A DNA stretch of 64,000 bases, taken from assembly GCF_003255815.1 (NCBI RefSeq), contig NC_037668.1:90706822-90770821 (forward strand), in the 5' to 3' direction. This document shows, piece after piece, positions 32,011 through 43,790 of this stretch; within the stretch, counting starts at the first letter, position 1, and every line of letters begins with the position of its first letter. Made by a program: the position numbers and the translations under genes. The stretch is from Theropithecus gelada (lineage: Eukaryota > Chordata > Mammalia > Primates > Cercopithecidae). The notes under the pieces were generated by a model. It had not been told where the DNA came from, searched no databases, and saw only the letters and a program-made list of their open reading frames with translations.

Positions 32011-32089
32011 CTATGTAAGTAAACACCTTCCATGTCTACAATGGCAGAAAGCCCTGAACTTTAGTGAGTCCCACATGCTCCCCATTTAT

Positions 32090-32180
32090 AGAGAGATTGG
32101 ATAAAGCAAGTAAAGTACTTAACTCATTGCCTGGTACACAGAATGTGCTCAATATATGGTTTGATTATTAATAATCTCAG
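32090..32180 (+). mobile_element. MIR 3' end fragment
   Basis: Sense end: 'aaagtacttaactcattgcc', 'tggtacacagaatgtgctca' and 'atatatggtttgattatta'. Confidence 0.7.
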
Positions 32181-34414
32181 CTATGTTAGTGGCATGGGAA
32201 TACAAACTGAGGTAATTATAGGGAAACCTTGGGCTCAGAGTAAATGTCATTAAGTAATAAGTATCATTTTCTTAGCCTTCAGTTAAGTAGCCCATTTAAA
32301 AGACATTGGCTGTTACTCTCAATGAGATGGGTGCTGCCGAAGGGGTTGAGCAGAACAGTAGATTGATTTATATTATGAAAGAATCACTTTTGGCTTTTGT
32401 GTTGACACTAGGAGGAAGGGTAAGCTCAGGAAGACCTAGCAGGTGCTATTTATTACAAGAGAGGCAAGAGATGATGGGGGTTCACAACAGCATGGTAGCA
32501 GGGCAGGAGGTGAGAAGTGGTCAGCTTCCGGTTAGACTCTGAAGGTAAAACCGAATGGATTTCCTGATGCTCTGAATATGGATGTCAGGAAAAGGAGATG
32601 CCAAGAATGGCTCCCAGGTTCATGGCCTGAAAATCAAATTGCTGTCAGCCACCTCCCTTCCTTCAATAAATACGTATTGAGGGAGAAATCTAGTCATTCT
32701 TTCCTTAGGAGCCAGAGATCCAAAGAGTCTCCTGGTAGAGTCACTGCCTGGAAAGAAGTGCCATGGTGGCCTTACACAAAAGAGATGCCTTGGCCTGAAG
32801 AGCAGAAACCCTGAAGAATGGTAAGACAGGGATGAGAATTGAGACAGCTCCTAACCAACATTGTCCTGGGGCCCCAGCCACCCTCTGCCTTTCCTCCCGG
32901 TATTTATCAGTCCTGCCCTGGGGCAAGCTCCCGCCCTTACCCCCAGTGTGTAGAGAATACCTGGGCCTGATCCTTATGTATATACATTTAGGAAGTATTT
33001 TCTCTGTAACAGTCTCACTTGGAGTGTTTTGCAGGTCCAGGCACTTGGAAAGCAATGCCTGTTTCCCGAGGGCAGCAGGAGTTTTCTTTCCTGACTTTAT
33101 TTCCAGCCTGCTTCTTTCCAGATGAATCTGGTGAACATATTCAGGCTCACGCAGAGGAGGAAGCTTTCTGAGGAAAGGGCAGGCAGCCGGCAAACTCCAG
33201 CTGGTGAACTGTTTGCGGTAACTCTATTTTTAATATACATTGCTGACCCTAATGATGGTCTATTGAGATGAGGGCAAGAAATGTCTGATCAAGTGGAGAT
33301 TAATTTTTGACTCTGTCGCCCAGAATGCATGAAAATGCACTCCTTTTTCTATTTAGACTCCCAGGATGCTTTGATTGATTGACTAGTTTACAAATGAAGG
33401 TGATAAAATTAGGTTGAAGACCACATACATTTCTTAAAATGAGGCTGGCTGGTCGTGGAGACAATGAGGTTTGGACAGATTGTATTGCTGGTTTAGGCAA
33501 TCTTCTGAGCATGTCAAGATTTATAGACCTGTACTGTAATGTTACAATTGCAGCTCACTGATATAGGTTTCTTTTCAAATTCTTTCCCATTTTATTTGAA
33601 AAAGGCCATTAGAGAGTTATAGACTATTGAAAAAGCTTTTTCTTTGCTAACCCTTAATAAACTCTTCCAAACAAGGACTACTGCATTTTTATATTAAATT
33701 TAGACCAAAATCTATACAACATGCTATCCCAGGTTGGATAATTTGATTATTATTATCTAAATGGAGTTATGGTTCATATTGGTTTGCAGTAATGTACATA
33801 GTAAATAAAATGTAAGTTGAGATTTGTATAAGATCACAGGACACTGAGTTTTCTTGTTGTTGTTTTTTCTGTAAGCCCTTCTTTGGGGGAATTTCAGCCA
33901 ATTTTCCCTGAGATGAGAAATTAGAAAGAAAAAAAAAAAGAGGTTCTAGTGGTGAAATTAATGCTGCATAGTACTAAAAACAAATTGCTATTAATATTTA
34001 CTTGTTTTCATTGTCATAAAGAAAGCTACAATGTCTTAGGAGTTACCCAACTAATAAGATTTACCAAGGGGACCAAAAAAGCATGAGAAAATACTCAGCA
34101 GAATTAGAAACAATTATTCCATTGTAAGTTATGATGTGAGAAATAATAGATGAGACTCTGAAGTTATTTATGAATTAGTCAATTCTGTTTCATACATTTT
34201 TGCCATCAAAATAACTTATGAAATCATTTTCCAGGCCCATAGCATTTTATGAGAGTTCTGTACTTGCTTAAAGATTTTCTTCTAGGGCTTTCTGCAACTA
34301 CTCTGAATTCTTCGGCGATGCTCAGATTTTTTACCTGTTTTCCAACTCTGAGGTCAAACCACTGGCAGTGCCAGAACCTTCCCTGAAGTCAGCAGGCTGG
34401 AGCTGCATAGTATA

Positions 34415-34458
34415 CAGAGAGGTTCTAAGCATTTTATGAACCTCTCTGTTCATAAAAT
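34415..34458. repeat. Overlapping inverted repeats (quasi-palindrome)
   Basis: Two perfect 11-bp inverted repeats share an arm region: cagagaggttc (34415-34425) with gaacctctctg (34438-34448), and attttatgaac (34431-34441) with gttcataaaat (34448-34458). They offer two competing hairpins. Confidence 0.9.
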
Positions 34459-34460
34459 GA

Positions 34461-34484
34461 ACCCCAAGAGGGACCCCAAGAGGG
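34461..34484 (+). repeat. 12-bp perfect tandem duplication
   Basis: accccaagaggg occurs twice in a row, two bases after the quasi-palindrome. Confidence 0.97.
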
Positions 34485-34504
34485 TGGAAAGTGTCAAATA
34501 CAGT

Positions 34505-34780
34505 GATGGGGATGAGGGGCTCAGCTAGGGCCTGGCACTCAGTCGGTGCTCAGGAGGTTATGACAACTATTGCCATTACTAATATTATTTTCACCATGCT
34601 GCTTCTTTTTAGGGGGCAGGATTAGCACAGCATGAGTCCAAAAATCTAGACTGTTGCTAACACATTGTATGACCTTGAGTAACTCCTTTACTATCTCTGT
34701 TTCTCTGTCCTTAGGATGCTCAGCTACTTCCAGGGGCCGTTGTCTCAGGAGTCAAATGAACTAACAGACACAAATGCTCT
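34505..34780 (+). mobile_element. Two MIR fragments in tandem
   Basis: A MIR 3' end at about 34510-34600 ('gcctggcactcagtcggtgc') is followed by a MIR body at about 34610-34770 ('cacattgtatgaccttgagt', 'tactatctctgtttctctgt'), both sense. Confidence 0.65.
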
Positions 34781-35655
34781 TTGAGGAGTACAGAGTGCCG
34801 TAGGAACATCACTAGTCCTTTTAAAATCATTTCCAGGTATCTGCTCTCTGGCCCTTTTAAAAGAGGAAAGTGGACCAGTGTGAACAGTCAGTAAGCCTGA
34901 GGGGGACCTTCTCTAACTGCCAAGGGCAGTTTACAAGGAGGGTTGCCAGTGTGAGCGAAAGGATTTAAGGGGGCTTAGAGTCAAGCGATTTGAGAACCCA
35001 GCAGTGCACCAGACTGCTGCCCCTGATTTAGTTTAGAAGTGGATGAACTTTGAAATGCAGAACATCATTTCTGCAGAAGGTCGTCATATTTCTTGATGAT
35101 TTACACGAAGAAGTCTGGGACTGTGCCGGGTTCGTTTTAGATCCTCCAGTGCCAAGAGAAAATATGCTGATGGAAGGGATAGTGCCTGGGTGGCTGGTAG
35201 AGACTCTAAGTGCCAGAAGAAATGGCAGATATGGGCTGAGTCACTCTCAGAGAAGGTGCTGATGGCATCTTCAGGCCTACTCAGTGTCTTTCTGGAACAC
35301 TTTGCAGTGTGGGATTTTGGATAGAAGGGTGCCTCAACTGACTTTTATCTTTCTTAAGCACCTGGCAGAAATATTCGTTTAGGCTGCAGCTGGGAGACAG
35401 TGGAGCTTCCACAGAGGTGGCTGCCTTAGGAAGAAGTCCTGCCCGTCATCCTTTGCTGTGGAGGTCCCACATGTAGCCTGCCTGTTCTCAGGAAATGGTC
35501 TGCAGCCGAACCTCAGGACAAAATATTAAAAAGCTGCCTCTGGTTGCCACTTCTCAAATATATTCACATATTAATATTTTAAGGGTTCAAAGACAGTGCC
35601 AGTTTTCTCAATGACATTCTGTAATTTAATTAAATATTTCATTTATGTGTAAGAA
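34781..35655. other. Single-copy sequence
   Basis: No nameable repeat. The short frame 35050-35262 has no domain. Confidence 0.5.
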
Positions 35656-35667
35656 AATACTTTTTTG

Positions 35668-36060
35668 GTTCCTTTTCCTTTTCTTTCTTTCTTTCCTTTT
35701 TCTTTTCTTTTCTTTTTCTTTTTCTTTTTTTTTTTTTTTTTTGAGGTAGGGTCTCACTCTGTTGCCTAGGCTGGAGTTCAGTAGCATGATCATGGCACAC
35801 TGCAGCCTTGACCTCCCAGGCTTAAGCTATCCTCCTGCCTCAGCCTCCTGAGTAGCTGGGACTACAGGCATGCACTGCCATGCCTGGCTAATTATTTTCT
35901 TTTCTTTTCTTTCTTTTCTTCTTTTTTTATTTTTATTTTTTTGTAGAGACAGGATCTCGCTATGTTGCCTAGGCTGGTCTTGAACTCCTGGGCTCAAGTG
36001 GTCCTCCTACCTCGCCTCTCAAAGTGCTGGGATTATAGGCATGAACCACTGGGTTCAGCC
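35668..36060 (-). mobile_element. AluJ-type Alu with microsatellites at both A-rich sites
   Basis: Reversed Alu body 35743-36060. Its tail became a (TTTC)n/(TTTTTC)n tract (about 35668-35742). The mid A-rich linker expanded separately into a TTTTC-rich run (about 35893-35942). Confidence 0.95.
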
Positions 36061-37500
36061 CTTTTTTTCTTTTGAACCCATGGGTCATAATGAAACTATT
36101 CTCACTTTAAATGAAAAGAAAGACAAAGGCTGTCTACATTTTTATTTGTCATGGACTGACTCTTATGGAAAGAAGGCTGCCGTCACTGCAGTGTAGACAA
36201 TATAGAATCCCACCTGGCAAAGGCTGGGCAACTGAGGGAAATCATGTTGAATGGGAGGGGACTAAGTCCAGGCCTCCAGTGGCCGCAAACCTGGTGGGCT
36301 GAGGGCTCTGGAAATGTGGGTGGGAGAGAGGCAGGGGGTCATCAACCCTCTGGGGGTCCTCCCACCAATTGTCCCAGCAGGTGGAACACATCTAATGTGG
36401 TGTCTGCCACATTTCCCATGTTGGAGGAAAGTAGCTGTTTCCTTCTTACTCCATCACCCTTCAAATTCTCCTGCTGGATACAGTGACGCCATCAATTGCA
36501 GTGATAGGAGACGGTACCTTCCACTCTGGCATGATGTCATTAGCCTATTGGTAATCTTTCTAAATGTTTGCCAGAAAGATATGAAATCTTAGCAACAGAG
36601 GTATTTAAAGGTTTGGATAAGTTTGAAACACAGCGATTTTTCAATTTTATAAGCTAACCAATCCAGGGGCCTGTTAGTCTACAAGTGTCTGCCATCTTTC
36701 TTGGGTGTCAGAGAAAATCGAGTGACGGATCACTTTTCGGTGTCACTGCTCGAGACTGGTGACAATCAGTGAAATGATTGTGTCTGCCTCTACACATATC
36801 TGTAATTGATTGCCTAAACCCTACGACTCTCTTTCCCAGTTGATATGATGGAACATTGGAGTGAAATCACTCTCGATGAGGAGGAGCCAGGTCCATTTGT
36901 TATTTACTTCCCTGCCTGCTTCTTTCTCCCCATCCGGTGCCAATTGTCCCACAAGAGCACATTATGGTAATCAGCCAGAATGTATGTATAGGAATCAATC
37001 AAGGTGAGAGCCGTCACAAGAGTTATGACATTACAAAGTCTGTTTGTAACTTTTGATTTATGGAAGATTTTCCATTTTATAAATTGGGAGTGAGGCATGT
37101 TGGGATGGCTTAACCCTTAAATTCCCCTACAAGGAATATGCATCAGGCATTAAAGCTAATAGACAATAGGGCATTTAATTATCTAGTGCCTGTAAATAAC
37201 TGGAGTTCTTGTATGTTTGGCTTGTAACTTTAGAAATACTCTCCCACTCTCTGAGCACACTCCCTGTTCTTCCTGCAAAATTAGCTCATATTCTGGAGAG
37301 TAAAGACATGACAAACTGCTACTTAGGACTGATCCCCACACACAATGCTTGCTTCTGCCATGAGTCTGAGAGTCAACCATGCGACAGCAGTATTTCTGGG
37401 GAACTTTCCTGATTGTCACTCTCAGAGAGGGTGACTCAGGGAAAAAACTCCACAGACGCCAAATCTGAGGCCTATAAGAGACTTGGCATGATAGTCTCAC
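36061..37500. other. Repeat-poor block, candidate conserved enhancer region
   Basis: About 1.4 kb with no nameable transposon. From about 36600 to 37160 it carries PBX/HOX-like cores ('ctgtaattgattgcc' near 36800, 'ggaatcaatcaagg' near 36990) and several retained CpGs ('gaaaatcgagtgacgg', 'actgctcgagactgg'). Frames at 36111-36592 overlap in three registers without a domain. Confidence 0.5.
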
Positions 37501-37512
37501 CCCTTTCTAATT

Positions 37513-37767
37513 TTTTTTGTTTATGTTTTTGAGATGGAGCCTTGCTCTGTCACCCAGGCTGGAGTGCAACGGCATGATCTCGGCTCACTGCAACCTCCAC
37601 ATCCCGGCTTCAAGAGATTCTCCTGCCTCGGCCTTCCGAGTAGCTGGGATTACAGGTACCCGCCACCATGCCCGGCTAATTTTTGTATTTTTTAATAGAG
37701 ACGGGACTTCATGATGTTGGTCAGCCTGGTCTCAAACTCCTGACCTCAGGTGATCCACCCGCCTCGG
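37513..37767 (-). mobile_element. AluS-type Alu, 5'-truncated
   Basis: Reversed Alu lacking about the first 45 bp of its 5' end: it stops at 'cccgcctcggc' with no 'tcccaaagtgctggg' part. A perfect 12-bp duplication, ccctttctaatt (37501-37512 and 37768-37779), shows that the truncation happened at insertion. Confidence 0.95.
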
Positions 37768-37779
37768 CCCTTTCTAATT

Positions 37780-39050
37780 CTTTACAGAATTGCTGAAGAC
37801 AAGGGCAAAGGCGGATTCAAGCCGTTTTTCCAACATGGACAAAGCAGTATATAGTGTTTCGTTACTAACTGCTCCTCTTTCTTAGGCTCAGCAGCTATCA
37901 CGATCATAATAATCTTTATGATCTTTAAACGAGGCCAGAAATAAGTTGCTATTGTCAGCTGATCATGTTAAAATGTAGACATTTCATGTTCATCTAGTGT
38001 GTCAGTCATGACAACCATTTCACAAAGTGTGTGGGGCTCGTATTGACAGTCCCATTTTGCAGTCGTGGAAATAGAACCAAAAGTTGGAAAGTCCTTATCC
38101 AAGAGCATACTGCTGTTATCCATAGCACAGGACTTGGGGGTAGGCAGGGGGTGTGGGGCAGGCCTCCTGACTCCTTGTCCAGTACTTTTTTGTTTAATTG
38201 GATTTAATTTGTATTTGGGGTACTCATCACATGCAGACCACAGTGCCAGATGTGCTTCCTTCTTACCCCAGTTGCTGATGGCCAACTATCCCCCAAGTCA
38301 TGAAAGGCCACCCAGCTGTGAGTTTTAGCTTCTGTCATTCTGTCTCAGTAACTCCCTGACCTCCTTTACAGAACAAGCCTCTCTGCATTGCTGGGGCATT
38401 GTGGGAAGAAGAATAAGACATGGTTTCCCCTGCTGAGAATGAGCTCGGGGAGGAAAAATATTTGTCCTGTTTCAAGGTCGCTGGATCTGCATTTGCCTGG
38501 CTATCTGAACATATTATCTTGTATAGAACTAAAGTTCTGTTTCCTTTTTTATTAGCATGGTGGACCTATTCTGCTTAAGCTCTTTTTTTTTTTTTTTTTC
38601 CTAATGTGAATCTTAAACCTAATAAGAATGCAGATCCCAGCAGACCTACTCTCTCTCTTATAATCTATTAGGAACGTGAGATTGCCATCTCTGGAAAACT
38701 TAAAAAACCATTTAAAAACAAAAAGATGAATAAATGAAAATGTTATGAACCTGGAAATGTTAATTAAGCCATTCTCAAAGAACAGGCTTTCCAGCCCAGA
38801 TTAAAACATCCCATCACTTTTAAATAGTTAACATCTTTCTCCTTGAAATAAGTCCAAATTAAGGACAAAATCATTATAAAAAGAAATAGTAAAGGGACCA
38901 GAAAATGGTGTTAAGAATTTGGCTATCAACTGAATACTCAAGTTAGAGCAAACCACGAAGGCCAAAGCCATAAAGTGAAGTCTATTTCCAGACATACTGT
39001 AGTTATTGCCAAGCAATAGTCTGGGTACCTTGACGTAGATTCATAGAACA
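37780..39050. other. Single-copy sequence
   Basis: About 1.3 kb without nameable repeats apart from a T-run (about 38583-38599). Frames at 37968-38285 (minus) and 38065-38328 (plus) are antisense to each other and have no domain. Confidence 0.5.
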
Positions 39051-39054
39051 TAGA

Positions 39055-39215
39055 GGCTCACAGATCATCCTGTTGAATCCTTTCACTTTTTGAGACTAGA
39101 GAACTGAGACTTAGAGAGGGTAAGTCATTTTCTTGAAGTCATTTAATAGAGTTGAGGCTAGAACCTAAAACTCTAGACTCCCAATCCAGTGCTCTTTCCA
39201 CTGCATACACAGCCC
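39055..39215 (-). mobile_element. MIR-type SINE
   Basis: Reversed MIR: 'gagactagagaactgagact', 'agagagggtaagtcattttc' and 'ccaatccagtgctctttcca'. Confidence 0.75.
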
Positions 39216-39751
39216 CGCAAAACGATTACAAAGCAATAGTAATACTAACAACAATGACAATAACTTTTAAAAGGTATTGTATCTATACCATCTTATCTAG
39301 AGATGTGTCTCCCAGATTGTTTTCTTTTTCAGTAAAGAAATAGAATAAAACCTTGCTTGTTAGGATATTATTCCATTAGCAATCTTAGCCCTCAGAAACA
39401 CAGACACAAACTGGAATACAGAGGTAAAAAGACTGAGTCCCCAAAGTAGCTGCAACAAAGCCCGTGCACTAAATGTCATTCACTGAGCCCCATGGAAGGC
39501 ATCTTTAGGCTCTTCTCAGTATTATTTATTCCATTTGACATACAATTCCAAGTAGATTTGAAGCAGAAAGGTGGTTGGTAGCAGCCTGACAGCAGGAAGA
39601 GGCAGCTGTCATTTCTTACTGATGGCCATTAGAATTGACAACTGGTAGCCTACCAGTGGGGAAGCAGATGGGAAAACTGTAAAACAAGAAATAAGAACTA
39701 AAAGTACAGTACTATGGGACTACTTCATTTGGGGCAGGAAGGTCTACAAAA
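39216..39751. other. Single-copy sequence
   Basis: No nameable repeat or plausible gene. Confidence 0.5.
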
Positions 39752-39762
39752 CTATCTTCTGG

Positions 39763-40059
39763 GGCTGGGCGCAGTGGCTCACATCTGTAATCCCAGCACT
39801 TTGGGAGGCCAAGGCAGGTGGATCACCTGAGGTCAGGACTTCGAGACCAGCCTGGCCAACGTGGTGAAACCCCATCTCTACTAAAAAAAAAATACAAAAA
39901 TTAGCCAGGCGTGGTGGCGTGTACCTGTAGTCCCAGCTACTTGGGAAGCTGAGGCAGGAGAATCACTTGAACCCAGGAGGCAGAGGTTGCAGTGAGCCAA
40001 GATTGCACCACTGCAATCCAGCCTGGGTGACAAGAGCGAAACTTCATCTCAGAAAAAAG
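39763..40059 (+). mobile_element. AluS-type Alu
   Basis: Full-length Alu with a short tail. A 10-bp duplication, ctatcttctg (39752-39761 and 40060-40069), flanks it. Confidence 0.96.
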
Positions 40060-40069
40060 CTATCTTCTG

Positions 40070-40445
40070 AGGGCACCATTGTACTATGTCAAAGTACAAC
40101 AATAATAACTAACAACTATGACTGAGGGAAAAGAGAGGAGGAATTAACTTTGCCTGGAAGATAAAATAAGTAAAAATACATATCAATTTTAATAGAGTTC
40201 CTGGCAACAAAACATTAGAAATGTTTAGTATTTTGCTTTCTGTTAATGAAAAAAAGGCAGCACAAAACAGTAATCACTATAAGTGAGCAACTCCTACAAT
40301 GATTCAACATGAACCTGTGCCGTCACTTAATGATTTATCCTTTGGCTTCCTGGAGTTAGATGGAATACAGGTTCTATTCCTAGAAAAAAATCAGCTGATT
40401 TTCTGTCACATGTGTACATTTTTCTGGATCTTTGTAATGAGCTCG
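40070..40445. other. Single-copy sequence
   Basis: AT-rich sequence without nameable repeats or genes. Confidence 0.5.
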
Positions 40446-40449
40446 TGAG

Positions 40450-40605
40450 TAAAAGTATCATTCTTTTTTCTTATGTGTGAAAAAAATGGGGACCAGAGAA
40501 GTTAAGGGACTTCTTAAGGGAAAACAGCTGTCCAGGATCCAAATCAGAACTACAATGTAGGTCTCATGACTACGGGTTACTGAGCTTCCTCTTTCTATGA
40601 TAGCA
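40450..40605 (-). mobile_element. MIR SINE fragment
   Basis: Reversed MIR: 'tggggaccagagaagttaag', 'ggacttcttaagggaaaaca' and 'gtaggtctcatgactacggg'. Confidence 0.65.
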
Positions 40606-40782
40606 TGCTGTCTCCTTTATAACTTGTCTTGGTTTAAATTTCTGCTTATTCTTTCCCGCCCTTGCCAGAAAGGGTGCAGTTTCTGTACTTTCCTTTGTAC
40701 ACCATGGTGCATCTCAAAGGCTAGGCTAACATGCCATTGTTCAGTTTCATTCCACCCACCCTCATTTCCTGAAGACCTCCTT

Positions 40783-41060
40783 TATTCATTCAATTACTCT
40801 TGACATCTACTGCATGCCAGGCATTAGACACTGTGATGAGTACTTGCCCTCAAAAACCCACAAAAACGAAAAAGTATCTTATGTTGGGAAAAATAGACAC
40901 ATATACAACTAAATGTGTACAAAAAGCAGGCTTTGGTGAATGTCAGCTATAACAGAGACACAAGCAAAATACTAAGGAAGCACAAAGGAGAGATTGATTC
41001 CGACTGGCGAGGCAAAGAGATGATGTGGGAGAATCTTTAAACTCTTCCTAGAGTTCGGGA
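40783..41060 (-). mobile_element. L2 LINE fragment
   Basis: Reversed L2 3' region: 'tttattcattcaattactct', 'ctactgcatgccaggcatta' and 'gtacttgccctcaaaaaccc', continuing with weaker similarity. Confidence 0.7.
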
Positions 41061-41107
41061 CATTTCAGACAGACCTTCACAACTGAACACTTTATTTTGA
41101 ACTGTTC

Positions 41108-41870
41108 GGTATTAGTCAGCGATTGCTATGATAATTTGGTATAACAAACAACCTCAAAATATCAATGACTTACAATAGCAAGCATTTTATTTTTTTGGTT
41201 GTAGGTCCGTGGCTCCCTGGGACAGCTCTGAGTCGAGCTACAAGCTAGGTGCAGGTTAGCCCCATGTGTTTCTCATTCTAGGATCCAGCGTGGAGGAGCA
41301 ATGGCTGCTGGTTGAAAGCTCTTCTAGTGGTGTAGGGAAGGGCACAAGAGATGATACCCATTTCTTAATGGGAGAAATTTATCGTGTTTTTTTCCTTTTC
41401 TTTTCTTCTTTTTCTTTCTTTCTTTCTTTCTTTTTTTTTTTTTTTTTGAGACAGAATCTCACTCCATCACCCAGGTTGAAGTGCAGTGGTGCGATCTTGG
41501 CTCACTGAAACCTCTGCCTCCTGGGTTCAAGCCATTCTCGTGCCTTAGCTTCTCGAATAGCTGGGATTACAGACATAAGCACTATGCCCAGCTAATTTTT
41601 ATTATGTTTAGTAGAGATGGGGTTTCACCAGCCTGTTACCCAGGCTGGTGTCGAACTCCTGACCTCAAGTGATTCACCCGTCTCGGCCTCCCAAAGTGTT
41701 GGGATTACAGGCGTGAGCCACCACACCCAGCCAAGAACATGCCGTGTTTCTTAAAGCCTCTGCTTGGAACTAGAACACTGTTACTGCTGCATACATCCCT
41801 TTCGGTCACATGGCCAAATGCAACGTCAATGGAGTAGGGAGTATATTTCAGCCACAAGGAAGACAGGCAA
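41108..41870. mobile_element. Unnamed old interspersed repeat split by an AluS
   Basis: Left part about 41108-41380 ('gattgctatgataatttggt', 'aacaaacaacctcaaaatat'), right part about 41733-41870 ('cggtcacatggccaaatgca', 'cagccacaaggaagacaggc'). It shares its overall plan with the copies at 43785 and 49920. I cannot name the family. Confidence 0.35.
41388..41732 (-). mobile_element. AluS-type Alu with (TTTC)n tail
   Basis: Reversed Alu body 41448-41732; the tail is a TTTTC/TTTC microsatellite of about 60 bp. Frames at 41266-41672 are antisense Alu. Confidence 0.95.
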
Positions 41871-42164
41871 GAGCAGCGAGGAATGGAAAAATCATGAGAA
41901 CTAATGCAACCTAACGTGTTTTTGCTGTTTCTTGGGCTTTATCTATTTAATATAAACATATGACACTTAGCAAAAAAACAAAACAAAACAGAAAAACAAA
42001 AAAACACCTCTCTTTCTATTGAGTTCCTCTACATTCTCCATGTAACACTGGCTGTGTTGAAAGAAGGGCGAAGAAGGTGGGGTGGGGCAACAGAATGTTG
42101 TTATATCACAGTTACTTTGACCTGCAGGATCTCTGCCCCGGCAAGGAGAAGCTTCATGGGTCTC

Positions 42165-42245
42165 TTTGATTGTAGGCGCTCCAGCAGGTAGCACAATGCC
42201 TGGCACCAAGAGGGTACCCAAATAATGTTTGTTAAGTGAATGAAT
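42165..42245 (+). mobile_element. L2 3' end fragment
   Basis: Sense L2 end: 'gtagcacaatgcctggcacc', 'aagagggtacccaaataatg' and 'tttgttaagtgaatgaatc'. Confidence 0.7.
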
Positions 42246-42334
42246 CAACGAAAGAATAAAACTGCTATGTCCAAGACTTTCATTGCCCTGACTCTAAACT
42301 GTGGTTCTGTTTTACTGATAGCTGAGATGTGTAA

Positions 42335-42870
42335 GGCCTCAGTCAATAAATACTGATATATTCATGTAGCACAATACTGTGCAGTCATTGAAAATTGAGA
42401 TTGTAGAAGAATATGGAATATGGAATGACCCTGCTTTGGTCAAATATATCTCATGTACTATACATATGAGTTACTTTGCTTTTTTTTTTTTTTTTGCTCA
42501 TTTTACTTTTTTTTTTTTTGAGATGGAGTCTCCCTCTTGTCGTCCAGGCTGGAGTGCAATGGTGTGAACTCAGCTCACTGCAATCTCTGCTTCCCGGGTT
42601 CAAGCGATTCCCCTGCCTCAACCTCCCGAGTAGCTGGGATTACAGGCACCCGCCACCATGCCTGGCTAATTTTTGTATTTTTAGTAGAGATGGGGTTTTA
42701 CTATGTTGGCCAGGCTAATCTCAAACTCCTGACCTCTGGTAATCTGTCCGACTTGGCCTCCCAAAGTACTGGGATTACAGGTGTGAGCCACCATGTCCGG
42801 CCTTCATTTTTATTTTCTAAAGTTTCTATAATAAGTGTACATTTGTTTTGCAATAAAATGTGAAGTTATT
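42335..42870 (+). mobile_element. Old L1M 3' fragment split by an AluS
   Basis: Left part about 42335-42490 ('gcacaatactgtgcagtcat', 'gaaaattgagattgtagaag'), right part about 42803-42870 ('aagtttctataataagtgta'). Typical old L1 3' UTR. Confidence 0.55.
42505..42802 (-). mobile_element. AluS-type Alu
   Basis: Reversed Alu body 42520-42802 with a poly(T) tail. The frames at 42476-42863 are antisense Alu and not a gene. Confidence 0.96.
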
Positions 42871-43129
42871 CTAAACATAAAAATAAATGTGCAGCATCAC
42901 ATATGAACAACATACTCTAGCTGCTGTCTGAAAAAGCACCTTTCTCGAGATGTAACATTTGCACAGTTGCTTTCCATGCCAAGATATTCTAAAAAGTGGA
43001 CCAGAAAATAGTAGTCAGTAAATTGAGCTTTGACTTGAGTCTGTGTTCACATCAGAAGAATATAAAAATTAACCCCAAAGTGAAAATGACTAAAGTTTTT
43101 TTTTTTTTTTTTAAATACAACGCTTAGCA

Positions 43130-43790
43130 ATCAGCTGCTTACTTTCTTACTGATACGACTTGGGAGTCAGAAGGCCTGAACTAGGCTCTGCCACCAATCT
43201 GTTGTACTACGTTGGACAAATCACCTGACTGTTTGAAAACTACATTTTCGGCTGGGTGCGGTGGCTCACACCTGTAATCCCAGCACTTTGGGAGGCCAAA
43301 GCAAGTGGATCACTTGAGGTTGGGAGTTCAAGACCAGCCTGACCAACATGGAGAAACCCCGTCTCTACAAAAAATACAAAATTAGCCGGGTGTGGTGGTG
43401 CACGCCTGTAATCCTAGCTACTCAGGAGGCTGAGGCAGGAGAATTGCTTGAACCTGGGAGGGGAGGTTGTGGTGAGCTGAGATTGTGCCATTGTACTCCA
43501 GCCTGGACGACAAGAGCAAAACTCTGTCAAAAAAAAAAAAAAAAAAAAAGAAAGAAAAATACATTTTCTCAAAGGGAAAGTATAGCTGATTCCTGCTGTA
43601 CATTAGCTTAGGTAGGTACCCAAAGACCCTGGTGTAATAATGATGTTGTTCTCATGAAATAACAGATTAAAAAAAAACCTACATATTTTACTCTTAAGCA
43701 GATAGGATTGTCTTCTCGTCCAACTAAAAACAGTATGCTGATATTGAGGATTAGTATTTATCATTTATCACTGATAAATGGTGTATTGGT
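43130..43790 (+). mobile_element. MIR SINE fragment interrupted by an AluS
   Basis: MIR body at about 43150-43249 ('gggagtcagaaggcctgaac', 'tctgccaccaatctgttgta') upstream of the Alu. The continuation after 43569 is weak. Confidence 0.55.
43250..43554 (+). mobile_element. AluS-type Alu
   Basis: Full-length Alu with a 21-A tail plus AAAG units. 14-bp duplication with one mismatch: aaaactacattttc (43236-43249) and aaaaatacattttc (about 43555-43568). Confidence 0.96.

Larger units (their letters stand above)
32181..34500. other. Long repeat-poor single-copy block
   Basis: About 2.3 kb with little or no transposon content. The 150-codon minus frame at 32741-33193 and the plus frames at 32306-32542, 32578-32814 and 32832-33125 overlap on opposite strands and have no domain. 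Around 32990-33240 the composition is balanced, a possible conserved element. Near the right end are a quasi-palindrome (34415-34458) and a 12-bp tandem. Confidence 0.5.
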
